Positions 1 through 10,899 of a DNA stretch of 64,000 nt are shown piece after piece; the stretch's first letter is position 1; each line of letters begins with the position of its first letter. Location: assembly GCA_963576725.1 (NCBI GenBank), contig OY755240.1, positions 97,560,316 through 97,624,315 of the forward strand, given 5' to 3'. Source of the stretch: Azorinus chamasolen (Eukaryota; Mollusca; Bivalvia; Cardiida; Solecurtidae). The notes beneath the pieces are model-generated. The model was given only the letters and a program-made list of their open reading frames with translations, ran no database searches and had not been told where the DNA came from. Position numbers and translations under genes: made by a program.

Positions 1-140
1 AACAACATTGGAACTAACATGAGTACAGCAACATTGGCACCGTCATGGGTCCAGCTGATTGTATGCCAGTTGGTGGCATTGACCTGTCAACCTTATACCA
101 CATGCTACAGGTGAGCGGTCATTACTAATACAGGCAACAC
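1..140. other. unassigned edge sequence
   Basis: No repeat or coding signal recognised. It ends where the first family B element begins. Confidence 0.4.
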
Positions 141-387
141 GTCTTACTCCATGAATATTCATGTAAAAAATAATGAGTTAATGACATAATGAATATTTAT
201 TTTATTAACAGTTAAAATAGCACATGGACACGTGAATGTTTAACCATGACCGACACTGTAGAATCATATTTATATTATATCATAGCAAACAGAGCAGACC
301 CTGATCAGAAGGCTCCTATAGGGGCCGTCAGGTCTGTGTCTACTCGGATTGCCAATGGTTATTTATGTAGTATAGCTTTAATGTTAA
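141..387 (+). mobile_element. MITE family B, full-length but diverged
   Basis: It opens with TTACTCCATGAATATTCATG and continues through the B body. The central hairpin is near 288-350 with the arm GACCCTGATCAGAAGGCTCC and apex CTATAGG. The right end is decayed and closes on TTAA at 384-387. A 62-codon frame starting at 246 is only hairpin sequence. Confidence 0.75.
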
Positions 388-902
388 TCAACAGTACTGG
401 CCGTTGGATCACATGGGACCGGTCCTACGAGTAGTCATACCATCAGACGTATCTTAAGTGTCAATATACGACAATCGACACTATCCGTACAGTCGGATTA
501 AGTGCATGTTTTAACGAGCAAATACTAATTATTGTTGTGAAAACCCAAATAATATTTACAGTGAATTTTCCGAAATCGCAGATTGACCGAACGTATCCGT
601 TGATTTTCGTGTAATTAACGGAGATTTCAGAGTCTTAAAATATGGGCGTTTTTAAGATACATGTACCATTAATATTTATCTGAATATATATAAACTGTTT
701 GGAAAATGGGCTGTAAAACCTTTATTTTTATGGCATGGATATGTATAGAACTTCTTGAAAAATGGATAGAATATAATTTAAAAACCATGATATATCTGAT
801 TGTGAAATGTTCGTGTTTCATGGGTCATAAATACATTTTACTTAATTAATATTAATACGTTACATGAATATACATTAAGTAAAATGTTAATCGAGCTGTT
901 CT
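388..902. other. unassigned AT-rich stretch
   Basis: No repeat family, RNA gene or convincing open frame seen. Confidence 0.4.
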
Positions 903-1128
903 TTAATCCTATACTCCTGTTCTATATTTAGTCTAATTTCCATACCTACTGATTATTAATGCATAAAATAGTTATTAGGAAATATGGCAGGTGTAATAGT
1001 GTAGCCATTTAGAAACTAAAGAAGAAGATCTGTCAAATTCCGTCAGCAAACAGAGCATACCCTGGTCAGACGGCTCCCTCTCTGTTTGCAAATGCGTGAA
1101 AAAGCGTTTATATGAAGGAAAGGGTTTA
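903..1128 (+). mobile_element. MITE family G, right hairpin arm lost
   Basis: Starts at TTAATCCTATACTCCTGTTC, the G end with an insertion, and holds the G motifs CCATACCTACTGATTATT and CATTTAGAAACTAAA. The left arm CAAACAGAGCATACCCTG is followed directly by CTCTGTTTGC, so most of the right arm is missing. The right end GAAGGAAAGGGTTTA has lost its TTAA. Confidence 0.7.
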
Positions 1129-1175
1129 TTGTATAGTACACATCCTAACAATTCAAACAAAGACCCGCTTAGGTC

Positions 1176-1415
1176 TTAACTTTTATTCAATGAATATCAT
1201 TTAAGAAATAATGTCATCATGAATATTAATTAGCATGCTATTAAAGCATATGGACATATGAGGTTTTGGTCATTGCGGAAACTGTATAATCATATCTGTA
1301 TTATATCATAAGCAAAAAGAAAGATCCTGATCAGAGAGCTCGTACAAGAGCAGGCTGATCTGGGTTTTCTCTGTTTGCAAAAGGCATAGAAATGCGTATT
1401 TATGTAGAAAAAGAT
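1176..1415 (+). mobile_element. MITE family B, diverged
   Basis: Begins TTAACTTTTATTCAATGAAT and keeps the landmarks AAGAAATAATGTCATCATG, CATTGCGGAAACTG and a hairpin at about 1312-1378. The right end TATTTATGTAGAAAAAG has lost the terminal GGGTTAA. Confidence 0.75.
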
Positions 1416-1646
1416 GCGTCACGTATGAATTTTTATCTCAGTTCAAATTCCTTCTAAAATCAGCGAACATACAAGATACGTTAGTGTTACGATTTTATAC
1501 GCCAACTCGTTACGATTATATACGCAAACTCACAAGAAAACGAAACAAACAAACAATCAATTTGTTTCTCAGCGTATCATCTGGATCCAATTTATTTTCA
1601 GCAACAGGGCAAATGTTAGGTTTCACTACATGACTGATACATGCCT
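1416..1646. other. unassigned
   Basis: Includes two near-copies of ACGATTTTATACGCCAACTC around 1490-1530. Nothing else recognised. Confidence 0.35.
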
Positions 1647-1726
1647 GCCCAATGGAGCTCCTGTACATCAGAGCTCCTGTCCAATGGAGCTCCTGTACAT
1701 TGGAGCTCGTGTCCAATGCAGCTCCC
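1647..1726. repeat. short tandem repeat, ~20-bp unit, 4 copies
   Basis: The unit reads roughly CCAATGGAGCTCCTGTACAT. The AGCTCC in it is the motif at the apex of the hairpin MITEs, so it may be an expanded hairpin tip. That origin is inference. Confidence 0.65.
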
Positions 1727-1987
1727 TGACCAGACAGACTCTCCACTATCTAGTAAACCAATTGTTTTCGAACACAAACATTTTTAAATGAAACATTGAC
1801 CTAATTTCAACATTCAATTGTCACGTATTGCTACTTGTTGTTTCATCCCTGGTTGTCAAAGTGAACTGGTCAGTTACTGTCCAATGGTAAAGTCTATGTG
1901 TTACCAATATATTAATTTTGTTAGCTGCTACAAATTCTGGCCACCGATGTTCTCCATGAGTTTTCTTGTCTGTCCTTGCATTGCGTT
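1727..1987. other. unassigned
   Basis: No repeat or gene signal recognised. Confidence 0.35.
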
Positions 1988-2198
1988 TTAACCTTTAGCC
2001 TGCTATGGGCGGATGAGTGAATACCTATGCAAACAGTTTGGATCCAGATGAGACGCCGAGTAACTCGGCGTCTCATCAGGATCCAAACTGTTTGACACCC
2101 TAATTGCAGTTTAGTAGACACATTGATTATAGCTTGAATTTTGAAAATGTAGTAGGTGAAAATGTAAAAATAATTTTGCTCAGCAGGCTAAAGGTTAA
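1988..2198 (+). mobile_element. A-like TTAA hairpin MITE, variant ends
   Basis: TTAA at 1988-1991 and 2195-2198. The terminal repeats pair perfectly over 17 bp, TTAACCTTTAGCCTGCT at the left and its complement at the right. The hairpin at 2029-2094 is the same GGATCC..GAGACGCCGAG palindrome as family A, although these ends differ from A ends. Confidence 0.92.
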
Positions 2199-2254
2199 TA
2201 CATTTAGACACGTTTCATGCATTTAACATCACAGATATTTCACACCATTGCAAA

Positions 2255-2465
2255 ACGGGTAGATTAAGAACAGACGGGTCATGTGGAAGCCATCTGACCA
2301 GGGTCTGCTCTTGTTTACTTACGAAATAATATAGATCAGAATCAATAATTACTGCTAAAGCCAAAAATTCATTTCTTCATTGTGCCATTACAAAACGGCT
2401 AATTCATGTTGATGACGTCATTATTTCCTACATGAATATTCATCAGGTATGGGTTTAAAGGTTAA
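2255..2465 (-). mobile_element. MITE family B, left end decayed
   Basis: Holds the right half of the hairpin (CATCTGACCAGGGTCTGCTC) and the B body read in reverse, ending CATGAATATTCATCAGG then TTAA at 2462-2465. The hairpin left arm is eroded. Confidence 0.7.
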
Positions 2466-2589
2466 AGCCAAAGAGATGAAATTACATGAATCAGCATATT
2501 CTCATTGAGTGGCCTCATTCGGTGGCACAGTCATTGATACAAAATATGCAGACTGAATATCTGAACTTGGCGGTAAGGCATCTTCACCC

Positions 2590-2740
2590 TTCTCCAGATA
2601 CCTGACTCGCATTTACAAACAGCTTGGATCCAGATAAGACGCCGAGTAACTCGGCGTCTCATTAGAATCCAAGCTGTTTGACACTCGGTCAATAGTTTCT
2701 CAAACTTTGTTCCAGTAGAAAGTAGTCAAAATTGTACCAG
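2590..2740. mobile_element. family H hairpin element, ends unclear
   Basis: Palindrome at 2616-2680 with arms CAAACAGCTTGGATCCAGAT and ATTAGAATCCAAGCTGTTTG. It is flanked by the H signature GACACTCGGTCAATAG. I cannot place a TTAA at either end. Confidence 0.7.
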
Positions 2741-3328
2741 ACCAACAACTGGGCTGATGATATTTGTGAACAGTTGAATAAGAGTTAAGTAGTAGTACGG
2801 GGAGGCAAGCTGTAATTTCAAAGCAGACAACGGGTGCAAAACGTACGGTCGCCAACACTTAGCATAAAAATACTAGACGTAGTGCACCAGTAATCTTAAC
2901 AGACAAGCCAGACCGTGCTAGCCTGCATTGATGTTTTATAACTAAATAATGGTGGTAAGGTGGCTGTAGAATGTAAATTGAAGACACTCAAATATGAGGA
3001 TTGTTAGCCTGCTCAAAGAACGATAATTGTCATTATTATAACATATGATGGCACACGTACGCAAAACTCGCCAGACAGAAACGGTTTCCTTCGTAACGGT
3101 CGATTCTCTCAAAATGAGAATCCCGACAAAAGGAATTTAAAATAAAAATAATTTCCATCCAAGTCCAATGCAGACTTTGTACTGAAATGAAAATAGAAGA
3201 ACCAAAGTTTAAATGAAGGTAGTTTAAAATTTGTATTAATGAATTTAAAATCATCTGGTTGCTTAATGCATGAAGAGCATGGGCCAGACAACGTCTGTAG
3301 GGGCTGTCTGCATAACTTTGGCGCTGTA
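2741..3328. other. unassigned
   Basis: No repeat recognised. Open frames on the minus strand at 3036-3347 overlap each other and run into the neighbouring B element, so they are not credible genes. Confidence 0.4.
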
Positions 3329-3496
3329 TTAACCATTTACTCCACACGTACGACCTTCTGTTTGCTTATGGTATAATTCTACATGTTCTGCCATAGCCAA
3401 AAGTTCATGTGTCCGTGTGTCATTATAACAATTAATCGTATTAATATTCATGATGACATTACTTCTTACATGGTTATTCATGGAGTAAATGGTTAA
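3329..3496 (-). mobile_element. MITE family B, hairpin deleted
   Basis: Bounded by TTAA at 3329-3332 and 3493-3496. The ends TTAACCATTTACTCC and GGAGTAAATGGTTAA are complementary. At 168 bp it is about 80 bp shorter than intact copies, and the missing part is the palindrome. Confidence 0.88.
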
Positions 3497-4550
3497 GCTA
3501 CCATCTGCTTTTAAGATCCATCTATTTATATTGGTCGTTTTTTATAGGGTTTTTTATTGTATTCATCTATAATAGTTCCGCTTAAGTAACTAATGACTAC
3601 CTTCAGTTCTGTCATGAAAACTTGATTCCAAACTTGTGTAAATCACTTAAATTGATCAAAGTTCCGTATCAGAGGCCGTGTTTTCATAGGTTGATTTTTC
3701 TAATGGTTTGAGAATGGTTGCCTTGATTAAACACAATTTGGAAGCCCTTGGTTTTTTATACCGTGTCGTCACGAGAGGATGTACCATAGTGTGTCGTCTG
3801 CCTGTCCTCCGTGAACCTGAGTAAATTAATGACGTGCAGTCCCAATATAACATTACAAATCCCATTAATGACAAGCTAATCGATAGCGCCCTTTGTTCAG
3901 GTGAATAGCACAAATCTACGCCCCCTGACTACGAACACGAGGCGACCGCCTTGACTTGTGAGCGAGAATAAAAACACCTGTCCCGCCAAATTTGTTAGGT
4001 GAGGTTAGAAAAGAAACAATTTTGGGAAAGCTACGACCCAAGCTTTGTCGACGCCATGTGGGTGTATCCCGGCAGGCACCGCTGCTCAGATAGGATTACC
4101 TATAATGTACTGCGGGTTGCTTTAGTTTGAGCTATTGAAGGGACGTTGTTTAGTCAACGATGGCAAATGTTCTTCTTCGTACATATTTTTTTTCTGTTTG
4201 TTACTGTAAGTTGTTCGCCGTTCTGTTCCTCAGTACAACAGAATTGCGGGGCATCTTTTCGGAATAAGTAGTTTGGACTGATCATGATTTTTTTCTGTTT
4301 GCTGTTTGTTATATAGATTTGATTTTACAGTTTTTTCTGTGTATATTTTTTTTTAAAAAAAAGAGCGTAGCTTAATGCTAGACAAAAGCTCCCGTATGAT
4401 ACATGCATGATAATTCCAAGATCCTATTTTTTTTTAATAATGTCGAGTATAGTATTGGTTGTGTATTGACTAATTAGTATCATCTTGTGAATGAAAACAG
4501 TAAATATTGCTTGTTCCAAAATTGCTTCCAAATTAATATTCACAAAATGG
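3497..4550. other. unassigned, about 1 kb
   Basis: Mostly complex sequence with T-rich runs near 4190-4360. A minus-strand frame at 3656-3913 (85 codons) has no recognisable domain. Near 4367 a short AGCGTAGCTTAATGC matches part of the E core, perhaps a fragment. Confidence 0.4.
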
Positions 4551-4765
4551 TTAACCCTTTCGCTGCCAATGCCGGATCTGTGATTACCTATGCAAACAGT
4601 TTGGATCCAGATGAGACGCCGAGTAACTCGGCGTCTCATCAGGATCCAAACTGTTTGTTAGTGTTACTATGTTTTTGAAACAAAAATGAAGAAAATCAAA
4701 AAAATGAAAATTTGTAGCAGACGACAAAGTTAGCAGACGACAGAGTTTGGCAGCGAAAGGGTTAA
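4551..4765 (+). mobile_element. MITE family A, intact reference copy
   Basis: 215 bp between TTAA at 4551-4554 and 4762-4765. The terminal repeats TTAACCCTTTCGCTGCCAA pair perfectly over 19 bp. The palindrome at about 4592-4658 has one unpaired centre base (CCGAGT-A-ACTCGG) and one off-centre A.A mismatch (GATCCAGATG against CATCAGGATC). Two GCAGACGAC direct repeats lie inside the right end. Confidence 0.95.
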
Positions 4766-4943
4766 CCCGTACAGTGCGGGAAACGAGTCACTATTGTCCT
4801 CGGCAAACAGTGTAGATCCAGATGAGAGCTCCTAGAGGAGCCCTCTCATCAGTGTTTTCATTGTTTGTCATGTTACACTTTTATTTAAAAAACACTAACT
4901 ATTCATAATAGTCCATTTGAAAATTCAGCATTGTAAGCGTTAA
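4762..4943 (+). mobile_element. MITE family I, abutting the A element
   Basis: Shares the TTAA at 4762-4765 with the A copy and closes on TTAA at 4940-4943. The hairpin left arm is GCAAACAGTGTAGATCCAGA and the apex is GCTCCTAGAGGAGC. The left end CCCGTACAGTGCGGG is itself a small inverted repeat. Confidence 0.78.
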
Positions 4944-5370
4944 TGAAAAATGGAGTAAAGTCTTCATACTGGGGGAATGTTTAAAACTGGACATGACTTC
5001 TGGATATATATAATCATGTCTGTGAGCTAAATGAAATGTTATAAGCGTGTACAAAATGTTTGTTTTCATCTTTCATAATCAATCTTCATCTATTTACATA
5101 CACTAATTACATGGTAGATAGTGTAGGTAGAACTCTATTTTCCAAGATTATATTCTCATCATGTCTTAGAAATATGCGATAACATCCACCTCAGAAGAAT
5201 GTGATTTCATGGAAAACCAGCATCGACATCATATTCTTCTCAAAATCTAAGAAAAACTGTTATTGGTCGGTAAGAAGAATGTGATCACATATTTCTCGGA
5301 TAAGATTAATTTGATTTTGGATAAATGAGGTCCTCCATATATTTACCCGTCATTGTCCAGTGTCTCTGAA
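4944..5370. other. unassigned
   Basis: No recognised repeat or gene. Confidence 0.35.
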
Positions 5371-5387
5371 AAAGGACATGGACAAAC

Positions 5388-5440
5388 AGTGTAGACTCAG
5401 ATCAGATCAGAGAGCTCCTGAAGGATCAATATTTGCTGAA
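5388..5440. mobile_element. half hairpin of family I or B type
   Basis: ACAAACAGTGTAGACTCAGA leads into AGAGAGCTCCTGAAGGA and no right arm follows. Remnant only. Confidence 0.5.
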
Positions 5441-5520
5441 GCCACCCATGACAATGGCTTATTTCAACACAAACAGTGTGTTTGCTGTGTTCCCTTAACA
5501 TGAAACGTATCCGCGAACTC

Positions 5521-5621
5521 ACTTGCATTTTTTATCTACTCGTAGATGAGACGCCGGGTAACTTGGCGTCTTATCACAGTCCAAGCTGTTTGACACTTGA
5601 TCAATAGTTTCTCAATAGCTG
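5521..5621. mobile_element. family H fragment fused to an A element
   Basis: Shows the H right arm and flank (CCAAGCTGTTTGACACTTGA, then CAATAGTTTCTC). The outer left arm is missing. It runs straight into the truncated left end of the next A copy without a TTAA. Confidence 0.6.
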
Positions 5622-5807
5622 GTTTGTCATCTGCTAACTTTGTCATCTGCTAACTTTGTCGTCTGCTACAAATTTTGTTTCAAAAACATAGTAACAGTAA
5701 CAAACAGTTTGGATCCTGATGAGACGCCGAGTTACTCGGCGTCTCATCTGGATCCAAACTGTTTGCATAGGTAATCACAGAGCCGGCATTGACAGTGAAA
5801 GGGTTAA
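5622..5807 (-). mobile_element. MITE family A, one end lost
   Basis: Complement of the 4551 copy. The palindrome is at about 5699-5765 with the T.T form of the arm mismatch. It closes on TTAA at 5804-5807 with GACAGTGAAAGGGTTAA. The other end lacks CCCTTTCGCTGCC and begins inside the repeated GTCATCTGCTAACTTT motif. Confidence 0.85.
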
Positions 5808-6722
5808 AATGAGAACATACAAAATATTGTATCTGAAAAGCTACAATTTTACTGATCAGGTACAAAATTAAAAGGTTTTCGAACAATGCAACGGACATTT
5901 ATTAATGTATATACTTGTTTTCAGTTTTTTTTATTCTCCCCGTAATGTATTTTATTAAATAAATGGACTGGATTTTGTGTCGGATTTGTCGTGAATACCA
6001 GCAATATTTCAAAGATAAGATTGCTAACGCTAATTGGTATATAAATGTATATTGCCAGTGGTAATTTTGTTTTTTAAACTCAATAATAACGAAAGGTTCT
6101 TTATAAAATTGGAGGGAATCTGCAAAAACTATAAATAGGAATATATTTTTAACTTAAAACACACATTTATACTAGCAAATAACATAATAAGCAAAGTAGC
6201 ATGAATATGTAAATGTAATAAGGTATATGTGTAGTTTCTAGCAGTTATAGTCGAATGTATTCTTTTTTCATTTATTGTTTTATGTTGCCTCTATTGTATC
6301 GCGACATGTGAAATCCCGTGCAGTTTACAAGGTAGCAAATGGCTGATATGCGTTAAAAATACGTTCAAACCGCAGTTTTTGAAAATTCTGTTGCGTTGGC
6401 CAATGCAGTATAACCTATATTTAAGGAATTCGTCCCACGTCATTTCGACCATTAATTGCAAACGCTAGGTTACATTTCTCTCGCTTTTGTTTGTTTCCTT
6501 TAAATTTTCATTGTTTAAAAACATGTTTTTGAAAAATGCATTATCCCTCAATAGTTAAATTGTAACTAAGACTGAGAGAAAAATATTGTTACTTAAAAGT
6601 ATTTCAAGGGTCTTTCTAACGCACTTTTATCATTTGCGTATGAGCTATTATTTTACTTTTGTTACATGTTTTTGTTTATTAAAATGTTTCAAATATTTCA
6701 CATGTTGGCGCTTCTCTATTCT
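5808..6722. other. unassigned, about 0.9 kb
   Basis: AT-rich and complex. No family or gene recognised. Confidence 0.4.
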
Positions 6723-7109
6723 TTAAAGAGGAAGTCCCTACAATGAACGCATATTTTCAATAATATCAGAAAACTTTGCATTTGTTATGTTCAATCTTTA
6801 TTATGAAGATTGTCAATTTGAACTTACATTGTGATACTAAATAAACCGTTTTCATCCGTACGTATAATTTTGTTCTACAACAAAATATTATCGACCTTGG
6901 TCGAACAGTTAACAAAACTACAACGCGAGCCGAATAAATACTAATACATTGCCGAAATAACATATCAAACGTATAAAAGTTGTGTCTTCTTCGATGTTTA
7001 TTCGATTGGTTTTCTTGTGATATACTTCTTTTCAGCATAAAAAAACAAATGAGTTTTGTATATTTTAGGCATTTTTGAACCGTGTCAAATATAGGGACTT
7101 CCCCTTTAA
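6723..7109 (+). mobile_element. TTAA element family F
   Basis: 387 bp between TTAA at 6723-6726 and 7106-7109. The ends AGAGGAAGTCCCTA and TAGGGACTTCCCCT are complementary apart from one base. It has no central palindrome and no transposase frame. A second copy is at 43655 and a cut copy at 63959. Confidence 0.9.
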
Positions 7110-7290
7110 GGGCGTATTGTGGTACCTCTCTAGATTTGACAATTTTTATAAAAAGAAAACAAGTGTTCTCTTAATCACTTTCAAGACATGATGGCATACA
7201 ATTGCAATTTTAAGGACCCTTTTTCAAAATGTTCTGGCAAGGGAAAACTTTTACCAAACGAGAATCGGAACTTCCCATTGTAGATTTTAT
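7110..7290. other. unassigned
   Basis: No recognised repeat. Confidence 0.3.
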
Positions 7291-7365
7291 TGACAAACAG
7301 GGTAGACCATAATCAGATTGCTCAGGACTACAGAAGATTTTATATGGATCTACCCTGTTTGCAAG
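7291..7365. mobile_element. isolated hairpin remnant
   Basis: GACAAACAGGGTAGACCATA pairs roughly with TATGGATCTACCCTGTTTGC, with a decayed centre. It is a B or I type hairpin without clear ends. Confidence 0.6.
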
Positions 7366-8250
7366 AGAAAGGATCTTAATGAAATGTGTACATGTCTTAC
7401 AGACAAAGGTGTCATACATGTGCATGTAAAATACAGTGTTCAAAAGAACATCAATAGATTCCATCCAATATTAAATAATGCAAGCGGGTCTTTTTCAAGT
7501 AATTTGTAAAATGAATAAATTGATTCCATAACAAACAATATATTTTGTTCTATGCACCAAACACCGAAAAAAGGTATACAATAATAATAATAAATTAAAT
7601 ATAGACAATGAAACCCCGTGTTGTTTTGTTTCAAGTATCGGCGAAAGTATACCAATTGAATGGTTCTGTTTGTAAAGCTTATAGAAAGAATAACTTCATT
7701 TTGAAAGCTCCAATCGGTCATATGAAACAAGGGTGCACTGTATGACACCCGAGTTAATAAAACCCGCCATTCGAGATGCTATCATGGGTCTGATTGCTGG
7801 CCAGTTTCATGCCCATTACCTGTTAATTGTCCAATTTTTACCTGTATGTATCTCATTAACTTCGTCGCACACTGCTTGTGCACTGGTCAGCCTTTATTTA
7901 CCTTGTACGGATCATTTCACCACTAGATGCCTGGCTTGACATTTATGAAACAAACAATGTGTAAAATTATGGAGATCCATGTCGCCAGTAACGTAAACCT
8001 TAATTTCGGACATATGCTTCAAGACAAAACACGCGACCACGAGCTAAGCGAAGCGCGTGCAAAATAATGTAATTGACAAGCTTGTGAGGGCAGCTGGGTC
8101 CTAACTGTCACTTCAAATGATGTCATTGAAATGGCCATGTTTTGTAGCATTTTTAAACGAGTGACACACAAGTGGTCTGTACAGATCGTCCATTCAGCTA
8201 AGACCGTAATAGTATAATAGCCAAATAATTTACATCGTCCATTGCTCCTC
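7366..8250. other. unassigned, about 0.9 kb
   Basis: Complex sequence. Several 60-100 codon frames on both strands, none with a recognisable motif. Confidence 0.4.
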
Positions 8251-8445
8251 TTAAACCATTCCCTTATATTGACGACTTTTGACGACTCTGTAAAGTCATT
8301 TTGTGATACCATTGTGATAAATATTTATCACATCTGTTTCAAACTACAAAATTCTAAAATGTTCATTTTCTCTAGTTAATGCTCCTTTGCGGTAGATTTA
8401 TTCAAAGAGGTTGTACCTAAAATAGCCTATGATGGAATGGGTTAA
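8251..8445 (+). mobile_element. MITE family C, hairpin mostly deleted
   Basis: TTAA at 8251-8254 and 8442-8445 with ends AACCATTCCCTTATATTGAC and GATGGAATGGGTTAA. The centre has shrunk to GATAAATATTTATC, so the GCTCC apex is gone. Confidence 0.88.
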
Positions 8446-8534
8446 ACCTTATACATGCTGTGATGAAAAAATATCTGGTGGAGCTACTTTCGAATCGCTC
8501 AAGCTTTGAGAAAATTTTGAAATGACCAAGAATC

Positions 8535-8600
8535 AAACAGTTTGTATCCTGACGAGAATTACTCGGCGTCTCATCTGGATCTAGACTGTTTACAAATACG
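8535..8600 (-). mobile_element. family H hairpin, shortened left arm
   Basis: TCAAACAGTTTGTATCCTGA pairs with TCATCTGGATCTAGACTGTT. About 9 bases of the left arm (the GACGCCG part) are missing. A GGGTTA near 8620 may mark the old end. Confidence 0.65.
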
Positions 8601-8621
8601 AGTCAGTGTAATGGAATAAGG

Positions 8622-8727
8622 GTTACAATACATGGAAATAGTTCTAGAACACCGTTGATATTGATCTTTTATTGGTTACAATGCATGAAAATATTTTAGA
8701 AAACCGTTTATATTGATCTTTTATTCA
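8622..8727. repeat. direct duplication, 2 x ~53 bp
   Basis: Two diverged copies starting GGTTACAAT and ending GATCTTTTATT. Confidence 0.7.
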
Positions 8728-8941
8728 AAGTATATTTACATGGAATTACAAAAAATAAATTATGGATAATATCAATTACGTTTCAGCTATCTAATTGCCT
8801 AAAGAAACCTTAATATGTCAATACACCGATACCCAAATGCAATATATTCTATATATAACTATGAATATTAGAATATATATATTATCAAATTTAAAATGCC
8901 ATACTTACAATAATATTATATCACTCGGATCTTTTCTTATC

Positions 8942-9128
8942 ACCAAAACCTGTCTTAAGCGACATTTATTTCTTGAAAGCAGATGGTGTGATTATTGCAG
9001 AACGAAAGTAAAGCAGAAAGCTCCAATAGGAACCCTCTGCATTACTTTCGTCCCACATTAAGCTATCACCTGTCGTAAAGACCCGGAGTTATAGCTATTG
9101 ATGATGGTCGCTTGTGGCAAATTCTACT
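8942..9128 (+). mobile_element. MITE family E, end class TCTTAAGCG
   Basis: AAAACCTGTCTTAAGCGACA at the left and GATGGTCGC..AATTCTACT at the right are decayed complements. The core has GCAGAAAGCTCCAATAGGA, then CATTAAGCTATCACCTG. Confidence 0.75.
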
Positions 9129-9343
9129 ATATATATACATGCATATAATTATCATAACAACGTTACTTTCATAATTCCGGACAAACGTTTTGCCTCGGGA
9201 ATGTCGTATGGGCAGGAGCTTATGATCTGGGGGTCTACTTTGCAAAGACCTCAAAGGCGTGTCAATGAGGGGTTAAACTACGATCTGTCTAAATCTTTAG
9301 TTTTTCCGATTCATTTAAGCTTTTTGATAATATATTGACAGGG
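9129..9343. other. unassigned
   Basis: No recognised repeat or gene. Confidence 0.3.
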
Positions 9344-9411
9344 TGACAAACAGATTAGATCCTGTAGATATGCAGAGTTACACGAAGTCTCATCTGGATC
9401 CACACTGTTCA
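9344..9411. mobile_element. degenerate family H hairpin
   Basis: GACAAACAGATTAGATCCTG pairs with TCATCTGGATCCACACTGTT. The apex is heavily mutated. Confidence 0.6.
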
Positions 9412-9532
9412 AACATGTCAGTCTTGCCATGCTTAGCAGGAGTCCTGTTATGTCAGTCACGATAGGATAGGGAGTGTTGTATGGACTATTGGGGTATATA
9501 TCTAACTTCATATTTATCTCATTACATCATGG

Positions 9533-9736
9533 GCTATTTAAGATACTACTTTTTTAAATAAACTCTACCGAAAATGAGTATTTACTAAAGAACTGGAATG
9601 TTTTAGAATTGTGTAGTTTTGAAACGATGGTGATAAACAGAGTATTTGCTTCTATGGAGCTCTTTTTATCACAATGGTATCAAAAAGTGATTTTTACAGA
9701 GGCGTCCAAAGGCGTCAACATGAGGCAGTGGGTTAA
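9533..9736 (-). mobile_element. MITE family C
   Basis: Closes with GAGGCAGTGGGTTAA at 9733-9736. The palindrome around AAACAGAGTATTTGC and CTATGGAGC is present but mutated. The far end is eroded. Confidence 0.8.
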
Positions 9737-10026
9737 GATGTATTTTGAACACCAGTGTTGATGGCGTGTTGTTTCACACATTCGAGTACCAGTATTTCGT
9801 GACAAACCCCCGTTCCTATTTCTGTTTTGTCCCTTTCTCACGGATGGCCCCCTTTGGTCTCATCTCTCACCCATAAAAACGACTAGGGCCAAGGGTACGC
9901 TTAGGTCACCGAGTGCCCCGACCCTGGGTTCATAGAGCAGGTTTAGAGTGTACACATCAGCGATATAGGCTTTCAAACAATGTCATTTACTGCACCGAGG
10001 AAACTTGAAACGTTTATTAAATTGGG
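9737..10026. other. unassigned, less AT-rich
   Basis: Includes a C/G-richer patch at 9800-9950 without an open frame or repeat I recognise. Confidence 0.35.
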
Positions 10027-10190
10027 TGAAACTTCTCTGAACCGGGCTTTAAAATAGCGTTAATATCGTTCTTTAAGACAGCTTAATGCAGAGTGAAAGT
10101 CGCCCTGAAAGCTCCATATGGAGCTTACTGGATATATGTCACCCTGTATTGAGCAGCCATCTGCCTAAAATAGCTAATTCGTTTACTTTC
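10027..10190 (+). mobile_element. MITE family E, end class CTCTAAACCGG, decayed
   Basis: The left end GAAACTTCTCTGAACCGGG resembles the 32854 and 41956 ends. The core is GACAGCTTAATGCAGAGTGA, then GCTCCATATGGAGC, then GAGCAGCCATCTGCC. No right end visible. Confidence 0.65.
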
Positions 10191-10581
10191 TTTTGAATGT
10201 CAGGTTAAGAGAGAGTTTACTGCACTGGTTCGTGCATACAATAAATACCCATAAAGATGAAAAGTCAACATCGTTGTTCTTTCAGAAATGTGGTATTATA
10301 GAGGACACATATATTATAGTTTACTTATTTTTGCCAGAAACCTTTTCTTGATAATAAAAATAAAGTATACGAAATATTATTCTAATATTACAGTATCCAG
10401 GTGTGCTGTCGCATTTTTCACTTTTTACTGGATTTTGTTTTGTTTTTAATCTTTTTTTACAATACAATGTATGATGAAACCAATATAATAATTATTTGCA
10501 CAGCCTGCTACATTTCGTCAAACTACACGTGTAATCCAATTAACAGACTTCTATTATGCGTCATTTATAAACACATTGCCA
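10191..10581. other. unassigned
   Basis: AT-rich. A 73-codon frame at 10401-10622 runs into the next C element and is not credible. Confidence 0.35.
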
Positions 10582-10807
10582 TTAAACCATTACCTAATAA
10601 TTGTTTGACAGAACTTCTTTGAGTAAATGTACTGAAAATGGGGATTTACTAGAGAAAAGGAAAGTTTTAGAACTGTGTAGTTTTGAAACAACTGTGATAC
10701 ATAGAACATATGCTCATATGGATCAAATGCTCTATGTATCATAATGGTTTTAAAATGTGACTTTTAAAGAAGCGTCAAAAAGCGTCAATATAGAGGGAAG
10801 GGGTTAA
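10582..10807 (-). mobile_element. MITE family C, full-length
   Basis: TTAA at 10582-10585 and 10804-10807, 226 bp. The palindrome has a mutated apex (CTCATATGGATC). The right end AGGGAAGGGGTTAA is altered from GAGGGAATGGGTTAA. Confidence 0.88.
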
Positions 10808-10899
10808 TACATTTTAAGTCGAATACCAAGTTGGTACACAAGATTTGAGAAGTAAATTAAATTACTGATAGTTTTATTCATGTAATCCACTTCCTTCTA

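Noticed and set aside
4592..4658. Rho-independent terminators or microRNA precursors at the perfect hairpins
   Set aside because: Terminators do not apply in this setting. The hairpins belong to dispersed MITEs with target duplications, and microRNA function would need small-RNA data.
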